Positions 1 to 11,432 of a stretch of DNA of 64,000 nt are shown here, in pieces. The stretch's first letter is position 1, and every line of letters begins with the position of its first letter. This stretch comes from Darksidea phi (Eukaryota > Ascomycota > Dothideomycetes > Pleosporales > Lentitheciaceae): the NCBI GenBank assembly GCA_030770425.1, contig JASJFT010000008.1, forward strand, positions 62,001 through 126,000. The letters are read 5' to 3'. The notes beneath the pieces are model-generated. The model searched no databases and had not been told where the DNA came from. It saw only the letters and a list, made by a program, of their open reading frames with translations. Position numbers and translations under genes: made by a program.

Positions 1-2209
1 ACGTCTGCTCGGAATCCTGCCGCGTCACTATTTTCGTCACACACGTTTTCTCCGTATTATGTCTGGTGATTGCGGCGTCAACGGTGCTGGTGGTTGGTGG
101 CATGTGCAGACGCGGATGCATCATGTCAGTGATGTTGTAAGCGCAGAGCTTTTCTCCCGTTTGCGTCGTCGGTACCATGTCTGTACAGTGAGACCATGTT
201 CCTGATCCCGCTTCCTCATAGGCGAGACGCTGGAGTTGGAGAGTAGCGTTTGATTTCCATTCCAGCCGCGCATAGTCATGCCCCGTGCTCTTTCGCTGGA
301 ACCAATCGAGGAAGGACTCTAGGGTAAGATCGGCCACGACCAACGCCCCGCCAAGTGCAAAGATGAGTGCAATGCCGAGGATGGAGAAGGACGAGTAGCG
401 GGTACTCATAATGCGCTGATTAGTGCAAAGAGCGCGACCCTGCTCCGTGCTCGGCGGCGCAGAGATATTCGCGGGTAGGGTAGCGGGACCGTTTGCGAAG
501 TCGACGAAGACAGACTGCAGACTGGCTGTCGACGCGCTGTGCCAGAGTATGACCTCATCTTCCCACTGCGTGTCTGGCAAGGGGCCGTTGATGGACCAGC
601 CCAGGCCGTAGGCGGCAGATAGCGCGGATTGACCTGCTATATCGACGACGGCATCAATTGAGAGAAAACCCTGCTGGAAAACGAAGTACACCCACTCCAT
701 CAGTTTCTTCTTGTCTTCACTCTCGTTTCCCCAGACTTCATCGAAGCGGTTCAATATATCGTTGGAGCCGCCCAGCGCATGGCACTGCGGACCATCCTTC
801 GCATTGGGATTGCATATCTGGTACTGCGACGTGCAACCCATTACGCTCGCCGTATCATCCTGGTTGTAGAAGGGCACGGGCTTTGGCTTTGGGTTTGCGC
901 TCATGCTGTCGGATGACATGGCCGTTTTGCCAATGTGGTGGGCTGAGTACCACGGGTCATTTATCTCGGCCAAGTAAAAGAGGCCTTCGGCGGAGAGGAA
1001 GAAAAGGGTGATGTCGGCGTCCGGAGGGGTAAGTTCGGGGACCAAACTCATGGTCTTGTAACCTGTGGTCTTGCTCACGTCGCCTGAGAGATAGGATACT
1101 GATCTGTTGGTTGGTAAGTCACCAGATGCATTGGTACTTAGCAGTAAAAGGGTGGACTCACTTGACGTCGTAGTGAGCGTTTCGTCGCACCTGCAAGTCA
1201 GTGCCCTCGAAATACGCGTACGACAGATTTGTGGCGACTTGGTAAACAAAATCCTTGTAGGTGCCATTGATAGGACTTGAGTAATTGCCATAGTGGAAGC
1301 GCAGTAACGGGATGTCGGGATATGCGGTTTGATTATGAATCGACGTGTAACCCTCGGAGATAATGGGTGCGCACTGGCTAACACTGCGAAACTGAAATTG
1401 TGAGTCGGCTGGCAGATTGATGCCCAGATGGGTGTTGCTGTTGAGCAGGCCTGTGTCGACGATGATGGAGCCTGTCTTGCACATCTTGTCGTCGAAGGGA
1501 CAGCTTGCATTGCGAGTGATTTGAAAGTCGATCTTCGACTTGACATAATGGCGACAATCCTCCTCGTTGTCTAGATTCATATAACATTTCTGAGCATAAT
1601 TAAGATTGGCCGTATTTTGTCGGAAGCTCCAGACATCATACATTTGGCGGAAGGTGGTACCGTCCATCTCGTCCGGTTTCCAGGGGGCGCGACAGTTGTT
1701 CCCTGTGAGGAGGACTTCGCTAACGGTGTCGGCGGTAACGCGAGAGGAGAAGAGAGAAGCTGCATTGTATGCCGCGAAGATAGCAATGGTGAACATGATG
1801 AACATGAGCAAGCGTTTGTAGGGGCGAGAAGCCCTGTTTCTCCAAGCCTTGGCCATTACTATGAAGTTCCAGAGCGCAAATTCAGGTGTCTCCGCATTGC
1901 GAAGCACAGCCTGTCGTTGATGGTGTAGGGTGTCTTCGAGCTCGCGAGAGGAGAGGAAGCGATGGAGGACGAGACAGCTGATTCTCCAAAAGCTTTTCCC
2001 GGCTGCGGCAACGAAGAGAGCGAGGAAGGCGATGAGGAGACCACCATCTTGCTTGGTTGTGGTCAGAGTGGCGCCATAGACTTTGCCTTTCGCCCAATTC
2101 GCTATCAGATGTTAGATTATGCAACCGGCCAAATCCAAAGAAACTCACTCCAGAGTCCCAGATGGACATCGAACGAGTCAACGCCAGGAGCAAGGTCGCG
2201 GGTAGTCAT
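1..2209 (-). CDS. multi-pass membrane protein of unknown function, 3' end outside window
   Basis: Exons run 2209-2149, 2101-1162 and 1103 to below 1, with introns of 47 and 58 bp, both GT-AG. The frame stays open to the left edge, giving at least 701 codons. The start at 2209 opens MTTRDLAPGVDSF; an in-frame non-ATG extension upstream was ignored. After LGLWTNWAKGKVYGATLT come two hydrophobic segments (about residues 45-65 and 110-130), a long N-glycosylation-rich and Cys-containing stretch that is probably extracytoplasmic, and a third segment (FSILGIALIFALGGALVVAD) near the C-terminal side. The GLW-NW-G motif followed by a membrane helix marks a large family of fungal hypothetical membrane proteins with no assigned function. 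The splice junctions restore frame and motif, so gene structure is fairly secure; function is not known. Confidence 0.8.
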
Positions 2210-3174
2210 AGTGAGTGTTGTAGTAATAGGTACGGCTATGATAGTTGTAGATGCAGTCGGACCGAATAGAAAATCGCAGCAGATGTCAGGCACCGCATGC
2301 ACTTGATGCCGGCACTGCACAATTGATAAACGTCGGGACGTCGCTCACCGTCGAACTACTAGCATGCAATCGACTCACGGAATGTAGCCAGAGGAAACCG
2401 CCCACGAACCGTCCACCTACCCAGCACGCCCATATATGCCCGTCCGCACTCCATGCTATCCTCTTTTCATACCTAGACCCCATATCTTGACCTTGAAATG
2501 GAAACAGCGCTATCTACAGGCGTTCCCTTAGTCCTGTACGCCCCGGGCCGCGGGCCAATCGTCTTGTTTAAAAAAGACCCGTTCATGAGGCTTAGTTGCC
2601 GATCGCATTATGCCAATGGTGCTACAATTTATTCGCGGAATATGCCCAGGGCGCTTGAGGTTAATTACGGCTGGGCTGCATGGAAGCCCTGCGAGAGAAT
2701 AGGAGAAAGATACGAACAGTTTTGTCTTACCCATGTAGGCGGCTGAGAGGTGAACGTTTTGACGCCTTGCTATATGTAATAAGTAAAATTATATTTCGAT
2801 CTCTACCTGATAACGCAGGCATTCCAACCCCATGGCGGAGGCCGTTCTAGAATAAGCCGGAGTGCTAGAGTGCGAGTGTTGGGAGCTGAAGAACGGACAA
2901 GCACTGATTCTATTAGAAGAGAAGATATCCAGCAAATTAAGCAGTGATCTAATTCGATTCGACACCGTCGAGCAGACACATCGGTGCGCAGTCCGGAGGC
3001 AAGACCCGCCCATCTCAAGGGAGTCAAGCAATGACTCGGGACCTAAGGACCAATAAGCTTAAATGGCACGGACCATATTCCTGAGCTCTCCAACGGTGGT
3101 CCCGCTGTCTCAAGCTCCATCTTCAACCCACAATGTAGTCCCACGAAACCGTTCCACAGTGACTGTTCACCCCA
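2210..3174. other. intergenic, divergent upstream regions
   Basis: Separates the membrane-protein gene from Npr2, so it holds both promoters. Short open frames here lack family resemblance and codon bias. I see no RNA gene or repeat. Confidence 0.6.
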
Positions 3175-4952
3175 ATGCCGACGCGTGAAATAAAGGCCAT
3201 CTTCTTCACACGTTTTCACTATGAAAAAGGTACCATCCCTCCCCGCCACCCCGCCTCCATATGATCCACTAACAAAGTACAGGCTCCCGCGTCCTCCATC
3301 AAGTCCCCGAAGGCAGCATAACACCGTCCCTCACACCCTCAGCCCTCGCCCAGCCCCTCATCTCCTTCGAGTCCATAACCAGCTACCTCATCCCTACGCA
3401 ACAGTTCTGCGACCGCCTGCTCACCTTCTGCACGAACCGTTACCGCGTTATCGGGTACCCCGTCTGCATCCGCGAAGGCAAATACTCGCGCAATGAGTTT
3501 ATATTCAATTTTGCGCTAGTGGTGGAGGAGAGCGTTGCGGATTGGGTGGCGTTTGGCGAGGTGGTGAGGAAATTGGGCAGGCTTTTGCGGGGCTTGGAAG
3601 AGCAGGGCGGCTTTTTGAGTGGAGAGGAGGAGCACATGGGCGTTTGGGAGGATGATGGTGGCGGTGGGTCGGGGAGACAGGGCGGTGAGGAGGCGATGTT
3701 TGGTGTGGGCGGTGGGAGCAAGGTGTATGCGCTTTGTGAGATGGTGCTTGAGGATCTGAATAACTATGCCGAGTGCATGATACCCATTGGTATGTTAATG
3801 CGCCTGTGTCGATTGTTATCATTTCATACTTATATCGCAACAGACGACTCCAACACCATAAACCTCAAACTCTTCCCAACCCGCCCGCCTCCACCCCCAA
3901 TCCACGCACACACCGTCCCGCTCCTCACAATCTCCCTCGCTACCCTCTCAACACCCATCTCCTCCGACCTAACCCTCTCCCGCATCCTCCCTTACATAAA
4001 CGGCATAAATAGTGTCTCGCACATCGCCCAACTCGCCGACACGGACCTCTCCCTTGCACGGAAAGCAATACAACACCTAGTATACTACGGATGTCTCGTC
4101 CTCCTTGACATATTCAGCTTCGGCGCCGTATACGCGCCCACAGCCGAGATAGGCGGCTTTATAATAGACGAGGATGTGAAGGAGGAATGCAAGAGATACG
4201 TGAGTGTGCCGCGCGCGCGCTGGGGTCCAAAAAGCGGCGTAAAACTAGGCTCAGAGTCTGAGCGAGGACACGGAGATGAACGCTCATCCATATCTTCGTC
4301 CGCCTCGCAGCACAGCGAGACCTACGGCTCAACCACCGGCTCTATATCCCACTCTACGCATACACACCCCTCAGACGCCGACCTCCTCTCCTCGGACGAC
4401 TATCCCATCACCCACGAAACCCTGATCACGCTCTACGCCTCCCTCCGCCAAGGCCTCACACTGCGCAACTGGGTCCTCGATAACCTCTCCCTGCTAAACG
4501 GCATCGACGTCCGACGCTTCATCACCTTCGGAGTCATCAAAGGGTTTCTATACCGCGTGCACAAATACGCAATAGCGACCTCACTAAACCTACCCCCCGC
4601 ACCACCAACATCCCTACAATCTGGCGCGCCGTCAACAGTAACTAGCAACCACGCGTCCAAGGACTCGGATCAGAGCACGTTAAGGGGACATGCGCAACAT
4701 CTGCACCACAAGCCGTCGTTGGCGTCAACGGTGAATCTGTTCACCCCTGGAGCGGTGGCGGAAAGGAGGGTGGAAGAAATAACTAGGCTGGGTAGTTTGG
4801 TCAGTGATGGTGTGGAGGGCGGGTTGCCACTGGTGAAGTTCCTGGATGGCATGCACTGCTTCGACGAGATTTGTACGGAGCTGGGTATGAGCGAGAAGGC
4901 CGTTGAAGGGAAGATTAGGGGCGTGGGCGAGGTGCAGGTATTTAGCCGGTGA
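3175..4952 (+). CDS. npr2: Npr2, GATOR1/SEACIT complex subunit
   Basis: Nitrogen permease regulator 2 acts with Npr3 and Iml1 as a GAP complex that restrains TORC1 during amino-acid or nitrogen limitation at the vacuole. Exons are 3175-3229, 3283-3789 and 3844-4952 (introns 53 and 54 bp; the first has a clear CTAAC branch site), giving 556 aa. The start gives MPTREIKAIFFTRFHYEKG, the family's N-terminal signature, followed by HQVPEGSI. Removing the second, in-frame intron joins CMIPI to DDSNTINLKLFP, also a family hallmark. The longin-like N-terminal half and winged-helix C-terminal half (ending around KFLDGMHCFDEICTELGMS) are both present. Two insertions are low in complexity: a Gly/Glu stretch near residues 125-150 and a Ser/His-rich linker near 330-370. 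Identification is strong. Confidence 0.93.
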
Positions 4953-5131
4953 TATTCATGGCATGTAGAAATGAATGTATACCCCTTGAAGAGCGAGTAG
5001 TTAGTTCGATATTGATATAATCCGAGACCTAAACATATCTTCATATCTTCCTCGCAAGCTACGTACACACTCTCACAAGAGATACTCCAACACTTGCGCG
5101 TCAATATTCTACCATCATCTTTCCATCCTGC

Positions 5132-7072
5132 CTACCATTCATCCACCTCCCCCTTCTTAGGCAACTGACTCCTAACAATCTTATCGCAGTTGAGCAAACA
5201 AAGCGGATCATAGGCCAATTTCAGTCTCCTCATTGCATCCACGGTACTCGTACCCAGCTCATGTGGTAGATAATCGCGCTTTACGAGGCCGACGCCGTGT
5301 TCACCCGTCGCAGTGCCTTCGAGCTCGATAGCGCGCTTGACCATGGCGTGGACGACGTGGCTGGCTTTTTCGTGTTCGGTGCGCTTGTTGTAGAGGATGA
5401 TTGCTGCACGTTCAAAATTAGCGAAAAGGGAAAGGGGGGGTTAGAAGGATTGGAAGGTTGGACGTACAGTGAAAATTTCCGTCGCCGACGTGGCCTACTA
5501 TACTTCCTAGTAGTCCGCTGTTGCTGATATTCTCCTTCGTCTCTTCGATAATCTGAGGAAGCTTGGAAATGGGCACGGCGACATCCGTAGTCCAAACCGC
5601 CATGTCTTCATCTCCACTCCCCTGTGCCATAACGCTCCAAAGTGCCTCTTTCCTCGCCTGCCAAAGATCCTCCTTCTCCTGTTCGCTCTTCGCAAACTCA
5701 AAGCTCATACTACCCGCCTTCTTCGCCAGACCCTGTACTTGCCCAATCTCTTCTTTAACACTATTCCGCGTGCCTGCAAACTTGAAAAACAGCGTAGGCG
5801 CATTCTTCCACTTCTTTTGCGTCATTCCAGCGTCGTTGATACACTTCATTTGCACGTCGTCTAGGATCTCGATGGCGGCTATGGGCACACCGGCTTCGAC
5901 GACTTTGGAGACGCAGTCTGCGGCGGCACGAATGGAAGGGAAGGCGCAGACGGCTACACTGGTGTGTTGAGGTTTAACAGTTACTTTTAGAGTAGCTTCG
6001 GTAACGAGGCCGAGAGTGCCTTCGCTGCCAATGAACATGCGTGTGAGGTCATAGCCTGCGGAGGACTTTCTAGGTCGTTGACGTGTTTTGATCACTGTGC
6101 CGTCTGCGAGGACTACCGTGAGTGAGAGGACCCAGTCTTTCATTGTGCCGTAGCGGTATGCGTTTGTGCCCGAGCATCCTGTGCCCACCATACCGCCAAT
6201 CATGGCGCCTGGTCCTGGGTCCGGAGGGAAAAAGAGGTTGTCCTCCGCTAGCACTTCATTCAAATGTTCCCATCCCACAGCCGGCTGCACCACGACATCT
6301 AGATCCTCCTTGTGTAGTTTGATGATCTTATCCATGCGCGAAAAGTCAATGCAAATGCCTCCCCTCGTGGCCGCAAAATGCCCCTCCAAGCTCGTACCCC
6401 CGCTATACGCCGTTACCGGTATCTTCCTTGAATGACAGATTGCCATTATCGCACTGACTTCCTGTGTACTCCCAGGTTTGATAACGCAGAACGGAATGTC
6501 GCCGGGTAGAGTGGGATGCGAAGACCACGAAGAGCCGGAATGCGATTCGAGCTCTGAGCGCTCCAGTGTGATATTTTCTTTTCCAACAATATCACGAAAA
6601 TCTGTCCACGCCGCTTCCATGTTCGCTTCCGAGATATTGTGTTTCGGGGGTGTCGCGGACTCGAGAGGGACGGTCGAGGATGTGGGAGGGGATTGCGGGA
6701 TTGCCTGGCCGTAGTAGTACCCTATGCCGGCGGTAATGAGACAAGCTACACAGTATCAGTAATGCTCCTGCATATTCCGCCTCCGAGAAGATGCGCACCG
6801 GTCAAGGTAGCAAAGAACCTCCCCCGCGCAGTCCTCTGCTGCAACGCCGCCATCTCAATCTGTTGCGCCTTCTCTTTCTGCACACGCTTGCTGATACTCT
6901 CAAACAGCTGGAGGTTGAATGGCGCCTGCGGGTCCTTTCCATCTCTTCTATCGTTGCTCTTCCACCTCCTTTGTAGCTGCGTTGAGCATTGTGAAAGTAC
7001 TGCGGGCGAAGTGGAAGGGCGCCGACAACCCTGCAGAGCAATTGAAGCTCGCGGTAAGCTTCGGAGCGACAT
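5132..7072 (-). CDS. dld1: mitochondrial D-lactate dehydrogenase (cytochrome), Dld1-like
   Basis: FAD enzyme oxidising D-lactate to pyruvate and passing electrons to cytochrome c, at the inner mitochondrial membrane. Exons are 7072-6799, 6745-5468 and 5403-5132 (introns 53 and 64 bp), giving 607 aa, close to the usual size. The N-terminus is Arg/Ser/Leu-rich without acidic residues for about 40 residues, as in a matrix-targeting peptide, and a hydrophobic stretch (LITAGIGYYYG) follows. The FAD-binding type-4 domain shows PVTAYSGGTSLEGHF, PDPGPGAMIGGM and GSEGTLGLVTEATLK; the C-terminal domain shows GHVGDGNFH across the last intron and TATGEHGVGLVKRDYLP. It converges on Npr2 with only 179 bp between stop codons. 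Within the family it could also be a D-2-hydroxyacid paralogue, but the membrane anchor and targeting sequence favour Dld1. Confidence 0.92.
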
Positions 7073-8217
7073 TGCAAGTGTTGTAAACGAGCGTGAAAGT
7101 GCGCTATGTCATGGTGGGATGAATGAAAATGCGGGGAGTTACTTTGGGAGCTACCCTGACAACGAAGGTTGATGTCCGGCCTCGGTGGATATTCGGAAGA
7201 GCGCTGGACCGAACCATCAGGTCGGATGTGAGATGGGGAGCCACATCGGTGCGCCACAGCCTATTCGAGTCGATTAGCTCAAGTATGCAACTCTCTTTAC
7301 AACGAGGAATGTCTACCACAAAGGCTAGTTATCACGAGCCGCTGTAGCCTATCAATCACGGCCATACCAAAGTTCCTCTGGTACACCATCCCTTCAGCTT
7401 CCCGAACTTCTTCCAGATCCCCACCCTTAGCCCGTGCCACGGTTCCTCAAACTTCAGCGTCTCTTCATTACACCAGATCATGCAGAATTGCATGACCAAA
7501 TTAGTCCAGTAGCAAGAAAGGAGGGAACGCACTAAGAGCGAATCATTATATGATACCGCCCTTTCACATCACCGTACTCGAGCAACCCTTAAGTAACGAG
7601 AAATATACGAAAAGATGAGCAGAAGAAGTGATGTGGGTAAAAATATCTGCCATTTCGCTCAGTAGGCTTTTCAGCCAGAGCGCCTGCTATTCCATCTCAA
7701 ACGCCAGAAAGTGATTTTCAACCCGACAACAAAAGCACCAAGGCTCTATCCAAAAGGCCCAGCCCCCATGAATATATAGTGACGCCTGAGCATGTGTCCA
7801 TGAAAGGGCATGCCCTGAAGAAAAAACAAGAGTGAGGGGGACGCTCCAGATTCCATACCGCCCAATGCGCCGGTTAGAGTACCGCCAATCCCAGAATGAT
7901 ACCGACCCGAGTGACCCTAGAATGCGCGCGATTGTATGCAGTGCATGAATGTATATTGGAGAAAGACGTAAATTCATAAAGCCCGTGATCGTTAACCATG
8001 CGCCATGCGGAGGAAAGAAGAAAGGATGAAAAGTTGCACAGAGCAATGTATGCTCGAAGGATTTGGAAGGTTAGGATGAGGATGCGTCCGTCCAATGAAT
8101 GGAGTCGATGACAGTTATGCGGGTGGGGGGCGAAGATCGGCAGCTTGTGTGGGTGCTGAGGCTGAGGAGCCTGGGCGTGCTGCAAGTAGTACGTGGCCGA
8201 TTATCAATATCGACCAC
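7073..8217. other. intergenic, 1.1 kb
   Basis: Carries the Dld1 upstream region and the 3' flank of the next minus-strand gene. Short open frames do not look coding; nothing else is recognised. Confidence 0.55.
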
Positions 8218-9477
8218 TCACGATGCACAGTTCAGCCGCCTCGACATGCGCAGCAACCTCGTCTTGAACCAGGTAATGAACCTCAGCCACCTCCCCTTCG
8301 CCTCCCTACTCTTGGTGACCTTGGGTCCGACACCGCCGCGCTTGTCGTAGGGGACGTTGGGCACGGGTTTCGGCAGGGTGCTGGTATGTGCATGGCGATG
8401 ATCTGAGTACTGCCTGCCGCCAATCGAAGGTCGCGGAGTCTTCTCGTTGGAGTCAGATATGCTGCGGGCGCGCTTCTTCTCCTGCGACTCGGTCTTGCGC
8501 TGCTGCTGCTCGGTCTTTTTATACTGCTTCTCCGCCTGCTTGTAAGCCTCCATGTCGTGTTTACGCTCCTTAGCTGCTTCTTTCTCGTAGAAAGCCTCTC
8601 GGGCAGCGCGGATGGAGGCGGCGCGCGAGGCAGCATCCACAGGCGAGTCCCGGCCACCGCGAATGAAGCCAAAGGCCTTGTCAAACGATGTGCGCGAGCT
8701 CGGCGAAGTAGCGGTGTCCATGGACCGGAGCGTGTCTCCTCTTGCCCGGGACTGACCAATTGGCGAAGTGAGCGAGACAGAAGACTGAGAATAGCTTCCG
8801 GCAAGGCGTGTGGAGGAGCCGGTGGTGTGGATGCGGAGGGCGGGGGCTGCGCCCGGTGTGGAGGACAGCGAGCCGGACCGACGAGCGGGATCGAACGCCT
8901 GCTGCCGCAGACGGTATTCTTCGTCGGTCATGATGTCGTCTGCCCCGATCTCGCTCCCTAACACTGAGGACGGCGTAGACTTGGAAATGGGTGGTGTATA
9001 TGGGCGGGCGGGCGGGCGTATGGAATACGGAGCGGTCGGGCGTTGCAGGCTCGAGGAGGTGGAGAACTGTGAGGTGTTTGAAGTGCTGCGGCCGTGGCGG
9101 TTGCTGCGTGGGTTTACAGAGGTGAAGTTGACGTCAGAGACCGACAATGAATGACCGCCATACTCGGAAATACCGAGTCCTGCTAATTGGTCGTTCTCTG
9201 AAGGCCGTGACAAGTCGAGGGAATGGTCCTTTGACGAGAGCTTGCGTATATAGGGTTTGATTTTGTGCGACGAGGAAGCTGCGGTGGGCTTCGGTCGCGC
9301 GGGCTCAGCGACCCACGGTTCCTCGTAGGTGACCCTGGGCGTCTGCGAGCGGTTGAAGGTGAAGGCGTCCGTGTCGACCACCGGGCTGAGCGGGCGAGGG
9401 CTCGATATCGACGAGGCCGAAGTCGTCCGCTTGTGCTTGTGGAGGCGAGCATGGCTCGAGGAGCGCGAGTTGGCCAT
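8218..9477 (-). CDS. disordered, basic hypothetical protein (419 aa)
   Basis: Single-exon gene. The first ~270 residues are Ser/Thr/Pro/Arg-rich and look disordered. A short charged helix follows around residues 285-340 (REAFYEKEAAKERKHDMEAY, then KQAEKQYKKTEQQQRKTESQ), predicted coiled coil with strong positive charge. The C-terminus is a cationic amphipathic stretch (GRWLRFITWFKTRLLRMSRR) that could bind membrane or nucleic acid. A conserved-looking patch, GADDIMTDEEYRLRQQAFDP, sits near residues 180-200. The start is the first ATG, directly after a GC-rich leader. I do not recognise the family; length, uninterrupted frame and biased composition support a real protein. No catalytic motif is visible. 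Confidence 0.75.
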   Translation of the reverse strand: MANSRSSSHARLHKHKRTTSASSISSPRPLSPVVDTDAFTFNRSQTPRVTYEEPWVAEPARPKPTAASSSHKIKPYIRKLSSKDHSLDLSRPSENDQLAGLGISEYGGHSLSVSDVNFTSVNPRSNRHGRSTSNTSQFSTSSSLQRPTAPYSIRPPARPYTPPISKSTPSSVLGSEIGADDIMTDEEYRLRQQAFDPARRSGSLSSTPGAAPALRIHTTGSSTRLAGSYSQSSVSLTSPIGQSRARGDTLRSMDTATSPSSRTSFDKAFGFIRGGRDSPVDAASRAASIRAAREAFYEKEAAKERKHDMEAYKQAEKQYKKTEQQQRKTESQEKKRARSISDSNEKTPRPSIGGRQYSDHRHAHTSTLPKPVPNVPYDKRGGVGPKVTKSREAKGRWLRFITWFKTRLLRMSRRLNCAS

Positions 9478-10777
9478 GGGGGACTATGGGGGGGCGGGCG
9501 TGATGGCGTGCCAGGAGTAAATAGTCGGACGGCACACGGCATCACCAAGCCAACATGGCTGCGACGCCGGGAAGCTCGGGGATCGCGGATCGGTGACGAG
9601 CCCTTGACTGCACGCCGTCGGCAGCGCGCGATTCCTCTGGGGGGATGTCAGTGTTCCGGCAGGGACAGATCCGGGGGGACAACAGTCAACGATGGCCGCA
9701 AGCAACAGTCGGGGGAGCTTGGGGTGCCAAGGGTGTTGAGAGGCTACACAACAGCGGCCGCGCGTGTGTTTATAACGAGGCGGCGGCGGACGGGCATGAC
9801 AATAAACATGTGCAGATGAGGGGAAAGGCGGAGCAGTCAATCTGGAACCGATAAGTCGTCCGAAGAGTTGGCGGAGGTGCGTACGGATGTTCCGGGCTGA
9901 CCGTCCAGAGAGTCCAGACATGCATGCTTCAGCCACGGGGACACTATAGAGTGCAGCCCGCATGCCGCGTGGATTCGCCTGGCCCGCAAGCGGACGCCCA
10001 CTGGTCCAAGACGACGACCTCCACGCAACCAGAGAGGCACAGCTTTCGCACTCCAGCGCGCGCTTGGCCACCACCCACGCCTCGTTCAGCACTTGCCGGA
10101 TCCGGTGCTGCCACCCGTATCAAGCGCCACAGCAGCATCCTGCGGCTCCTCTGCCCGTCGCCGACCGTCTCGCAGCGCAGCGTGTGGTCGCGGAGGCACG
10201 CCGGCCTGCTCTGGCAATGTGCGACGTCTGACGCCCAGGTGCTGCATGGAAGACCTTCCCCGCCGCCCCCAGCAGGCCGGCCACTCGTCGACGACGACGA
10301 ATCTGAGACGAGGCAATCCGTCGCCGCTCCGGGAGCACCGCCATGTATAGGCCAGCGACGGCTACGCCTCAGCTTGCGAGCGCATGCCGGCTGAGCGGCT
10401 GGTTGTCCGCATGCCAAATACCGGTTGTTGGGGCAAGCCTGCGCGTCAACCCTCGCCATGCCCCTCCCGTTGGCTCGCCGCCGTCCTTCTCTCTGGACGA
10501 AACAGATTTGGCGCGTCCCGGTTAGATCGCGAATCGCGCACGGCCAAGCAGCTTGTCGGGGGCCGCCCCACGTTGATACCCCAGTGATATCGCCGTCACA
10601 GCAGCTAACGCGCGCAATACACTAATCGTCCGCGCTCCCACATGCTATTCGCCATCATTCTCCAGTGCATTGTCGGCCTTGGTTGCCTTCCGGACGCAAT
10701 ACTTACTAGACGCGCATCGGTGCATATCGTTCCACTTACCGCATCCTCTCAGCTAATCCCCCCGCCACCACCTGACA
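9478..10777. other. GC-rich intergenic region, 1.3 kb
   Basis: High GC with overlapping open frames on all strands, an effect of base composition; none shows a recognisable domain or consistent codon use. A GGGC microsatellite lies just inside the neighbouring gene near 9002-9016. Confidence 0.5.
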
Positions 10778-11432
10778 ATGCTGTCTCAGAATCCAGATGA
10801 ATACTATCTTACTCCAACCCGCTACGTCCCCAACTCCCGCCTGCCGGCGCTGGTCTACCGGGATGTGCTCCCACCCAATCCGACGCCCGAGTCTACCAAA
10901 GAGGCCCTAGAAAAGAACCTCTGGATCAGAGGCGGCCAGTTCAAGACGTATTGGGGCCATCACTTCCACTCGGTAACTCATGAGTGCTATGCCGTGTTCC
11001 AGGGCTCAAGCCGATTGTTGCTGGGGCGTGGGCCGCTGGATGATGCATCCGGCGGGATTGAAGTTGACCTTAAGAGGGGTGATATCATTGTTTTACCTGT
11101 ATGAGGCTGGCTCTTGGAGTCTCGGGCGTAGTGCTGGCTGACGTATAGTAGGCCGGTGTCAGCCATTGCTCTCTGACAGCTGACGCGGACTACGAATATC
11201 TGGGACTCTACCCGCAAGTTCGTCGCGGACTGTCATCCGTCAAATGGGTGTCAGCTGACACGTGCAGGGCTCCCCGAAATGGGATAACAACTATTGCAAG
11301 GCTAGCGAGGAGGAGACAGCCCAGAAGGCGCGGGCGGCTAGTAGTGTTCCTATCCCGGACTACGATCCTGTGTATGGGAAGGATGGGCCGCTTGTGGGGA
11401 TATGGAAGAGAGCGGCTGCGGTGGTAGTCTGA
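10778..11432 (+). CDS. small cupin protein, YjlB-like
   Basis: Exons 10778-11098, 11152-11217 and 11268-11432 (introns 53 and 50 bp) give 183 aa. A single cupin (double-stranded beta-helix) domain is seen: motif 1 reads GHHFHSVTHECYAVFQG, with His and Glu suited to binding a metal, and the second motif (RGDIIVLPAGVSHCSLTAD) forms only after the first intron is removed. The C-terminal tail (DYDPVYGKDGPLVGIWKRA) matches the layout of bacterial YjlB-type single-cupin proteins, whose reaction is unknown. The second intron has a weak donor (GTTCGT), but removal keeps frame and family-like sequence. Likely a cytosolic protein of about 20 kDa; substrate cannot be inferred. Confidence 0.85.

Noticed and set aside
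3440..3840. Antisense open frames over Npr2
   Set aside because: The sense strand carries clear Npr2 motifs; the antisense Pro/Ser/His-rich products are shadows.
9484..10459. Open frames on both strands of the GC-rich region
   Set aside because: Stops are rare by base composition; overlapping frames on both strands show no conserved motif, signal peptide or intron logic.
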